In this document: positions 63,206-64,000 of the stretch, in pieces
Layout of the letters: every line of letters starts with the position of its first letter
Position numbering within the stretch: position 1 is the first letter of the stretch
Assembly: GCF_014526325.1 (NCBI RefSeq)
Contig: NZ_JACNMJ010000007.1
Coordinates: 151,531-215,530, forward strand
DNA: 64,000 nt
Direction: 5' to 3'
DNA from: Psychroserpens algicola
GTDB lineage: Bacteria; Bacteroidota; Bacteroidia; Flavobacteriales; Flavobacteriaceae
Notes under the pieces: generated by a model
Told to the model about the DNA's origin: nothing
Database searches by the model: none
Seen by the model: only the letters and a program-made list of their open reading frames with translations
Position numbers and translations under genes: made by a program

Positions 63206-63332
63206 AACGTATTTGTGTTATGGCTAGTTGCGTTGGCTAGAACTAAGTTAACAAAAGAAAACGAACCAATAGGAAAATCCGTTAGGATTTTCCGAGTACA
63301 CACAGACCAAGCAATTAGTTATACACGTTGTT
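63206..63332 (-). repeat. attC-like site 66 (type A)
   Basis: Type A; apical GGAAAATCC-GTTA-GGATTTTCC; GTGTTATGG with one extra T in the arm. Confidence 0.87.
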
Positions 63333-63864
63333 ACAGCACGTATTTATTCCGCAAAATATTTTTAGAAGCTATTTTCGCCTCGTTCACGTATCCGCTTTTT
63401 TCTTTTGCAATATTTTTCAATTCAGATTCCGTTTTTGATTGGAATTTCTGCTCGTAATTTTTAATCAGATTTTGGTTTTCCGCATTTCTTTCCGCCAACT
63501 CTTTTTCAGTCAGTTTTTTTTCAGGAAACATTCTGTTCAACAGTTCTTTATTCAAAGCTAGGAATATAATTAGTAAAGTCAGGAATATTGGATTGAACTC
63601 AATTGGTCCAATTCCGAACAATATGTTTGAATAATAAATGTCAATCAGGTTTATAATTCCGATAACCAAAGTCAGTCCAAAGACATAAACAAATAGCTTT
63701 TTGTTCTTAAAATACAAAAGCGCTGAAATTCCAATTAATCCAATTCCTATGTAATGCTTATAATTTAGAGTGTAATCCGTAAACAATGTAATTCCAATAG
63801 AGATTATCACAAGAATGGCTGAAATCAGAAGTGGAATTATGTCTTTACTGATAGTTTTTCTCAT
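63331..63864 (-). CDS. Polytopic membrane protein of unknown function
   Basis: 177 aa. About four helices in the first 105 residues, then a charged coiled-coil tail (EKKLTEKELAERNAENQN). The stop codon TAA lies inside the R-box of site 66. Highest-coordinate gene of the window. Confidence 0.65.
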   Translation of the reverse strand: MRKTISKDIIPLLISAILVIISIGITLFTDYTLNYKHYIGIGLIGISALLYFKNKKLFVYVFGLTLVIGIINLIDIYYSNILFGIGPIEFNPIFLTLLIIFLALNKELLNRMFPEKKLTEKELAERNAENQNLIKNYEQKFQSKTESELKNIAKEKSGYVNEAKIASKNILRNKYVL

Positions 63865-63873
63865 ATGTGCTGT

Positions 63874-64000
63874 AACTAGTTAGTGTTATGATTAGTTGCG
63901 GGATTCAGCCTTGCTACGTGTGGTTGGCTTGCCGAATTCCCTGAAAGGTAGGCAAAAGTAGTGGAAAAGGAGCAAGGCTGAACCAGACTGTTTTTCCGAG
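63874..64000 (-). repeat. attC-like site 67, cut by right edge (diverged)
   Basis: AAC then GTTATGATTAGTTGCGGG. The centre has a perfect 12-bp stem TTCAGCCTTGCT (63904-63915) with AGCAAGGCTGAA (63971-63982), unlike any other site. The CGTTGTT end is beyond the window. Confidence 0.65.

Noticed and set aside
440..63332. The repeats as CRISPR units
   Set aside because: Units between repeats are 0.34-4 kb, contain genes and vary in length, and repeats are palindromic ~125-nt sites; no spacers.
440..63332. The repeats as MITEs or insertion-sequence ends
   Set aside because: No transposase, no target-site duplications, always between genes in one orientation, and the bases outside the ends covary with the opposite edge of the same cassette.
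440..63332. The repeats as simple transcription terminators
   Set aside because: The apical hairpin lacks a following T-run and the conserved arms extend over ~125 nt. Termination could be a side effect, but does not explain the outer boxes.
1..64000. tRNA, rRNA or known riboswitches
   Set aside because: No cloverleaf, rRNA core or recognised aptamer motif was seen; the structured elements present are attC sites.

Overview
Organism and setting. The window is AT-rich and most of it is built from short protein genes with lipoprotein or Sec signals and few recognisable ribosome binding sites. The gene families include seven copies of a flavobacterial membrane-anchored family (DUF6090-like), CPBP proteases, MORN/YwqK-type and lipocalin-like proteins. 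This points to a member of the Bacteroidota, most likely Flavobacteriaceae. The genus cannot be told from the sequence.

Layout. Almost the whole window is one array. A structured repeat of about 120-127 nt recurs 67 times (sites 1-67; the last is cut by the right edge) and separates 66 complete units of 0.34-4 kb. Each repeat is an imperfect palindrome. On the + strand its outer ends read AACG...CGTTGTT. Inside these are a GTGTAT/ATACAC arm, a TTGC/GCAA arm and an apical hairpin. Just outside each unit's inner edges, the first ~8-12 nt after one repeat are complementary to the last ~8-12 nt before the next repeat. This is the architecture of integron gene cassettes (attC sites with R and L boxes). 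Nearly all genes are on the minus strand. Repeated units show that a cassette is a body plus the attC on its low-coordinate side, that is, gene then attC when read on the minus strand, as in known integrons. No integrase gene is visible; from the polarity, attI/intI would be expected beyond position 64000. If none exists, this is a CALIN (cluster of attC lacking an integrase). Below, cassette n means attC n plus the body up to attC n+1.

Region by region. Cassette 1 (563-3761) is a five-gene unit: an HxlR regulator and a divergent + strand stress operon. Cassettes 2-35 (3762-29530) are mostly single- or two-gene units: cytochrome c-like, CPBP protease, Imm22-like, DJ-1/PfpI lipoprotein, TPR lipoprotein, DUF6090, PLD-like, HEPN and many unknowns. 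They are interspersed with gene-less cassettes. Cassette 36 (29655-33293) is a five-gene operon: Nudix, WbqC-like, PP2C-like, membrane protein, sulfotransferase-like. Cassettes 37-50 include a PLD plus EVE-like fusion and a near-identical copy of cassette 25. Cassette 51 (45429-49434) carries an ADP-ribosylation module: DarT-like transferase, ADP-ribosylglycohydrolase and UvrD-like helicase. Cassettes 52-66 include a DUF488/Panacea-like pair, a ChaN/Tiki-like lipoprotein, an SDR/ArsR-type cassette and more DUF6090 genes.

Gene-less cassettes. Thirteen cassettes hold no convincing gene. They fall into three families: nc1 (nine copies, ~389 nt, always with the same attC type D), nc2 (two copies, ~480 nt) and nc3 (two copies, 341 and 390 nt). 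Because they sit among same-strand cassettes they could be promoter cassettes, RNAs or recombination spacers; the sequence alone does not decide.

How the parts work together. The array looks like a large sedentary integron whose cargo is rich in envelope proteins, orphan immunity-like proteins and candidate phage-defence modules. attC sites also shape the proteins: six genes end inside the neighbouring attC and gain a tail QQRV or NNVYN/NNVYKK.
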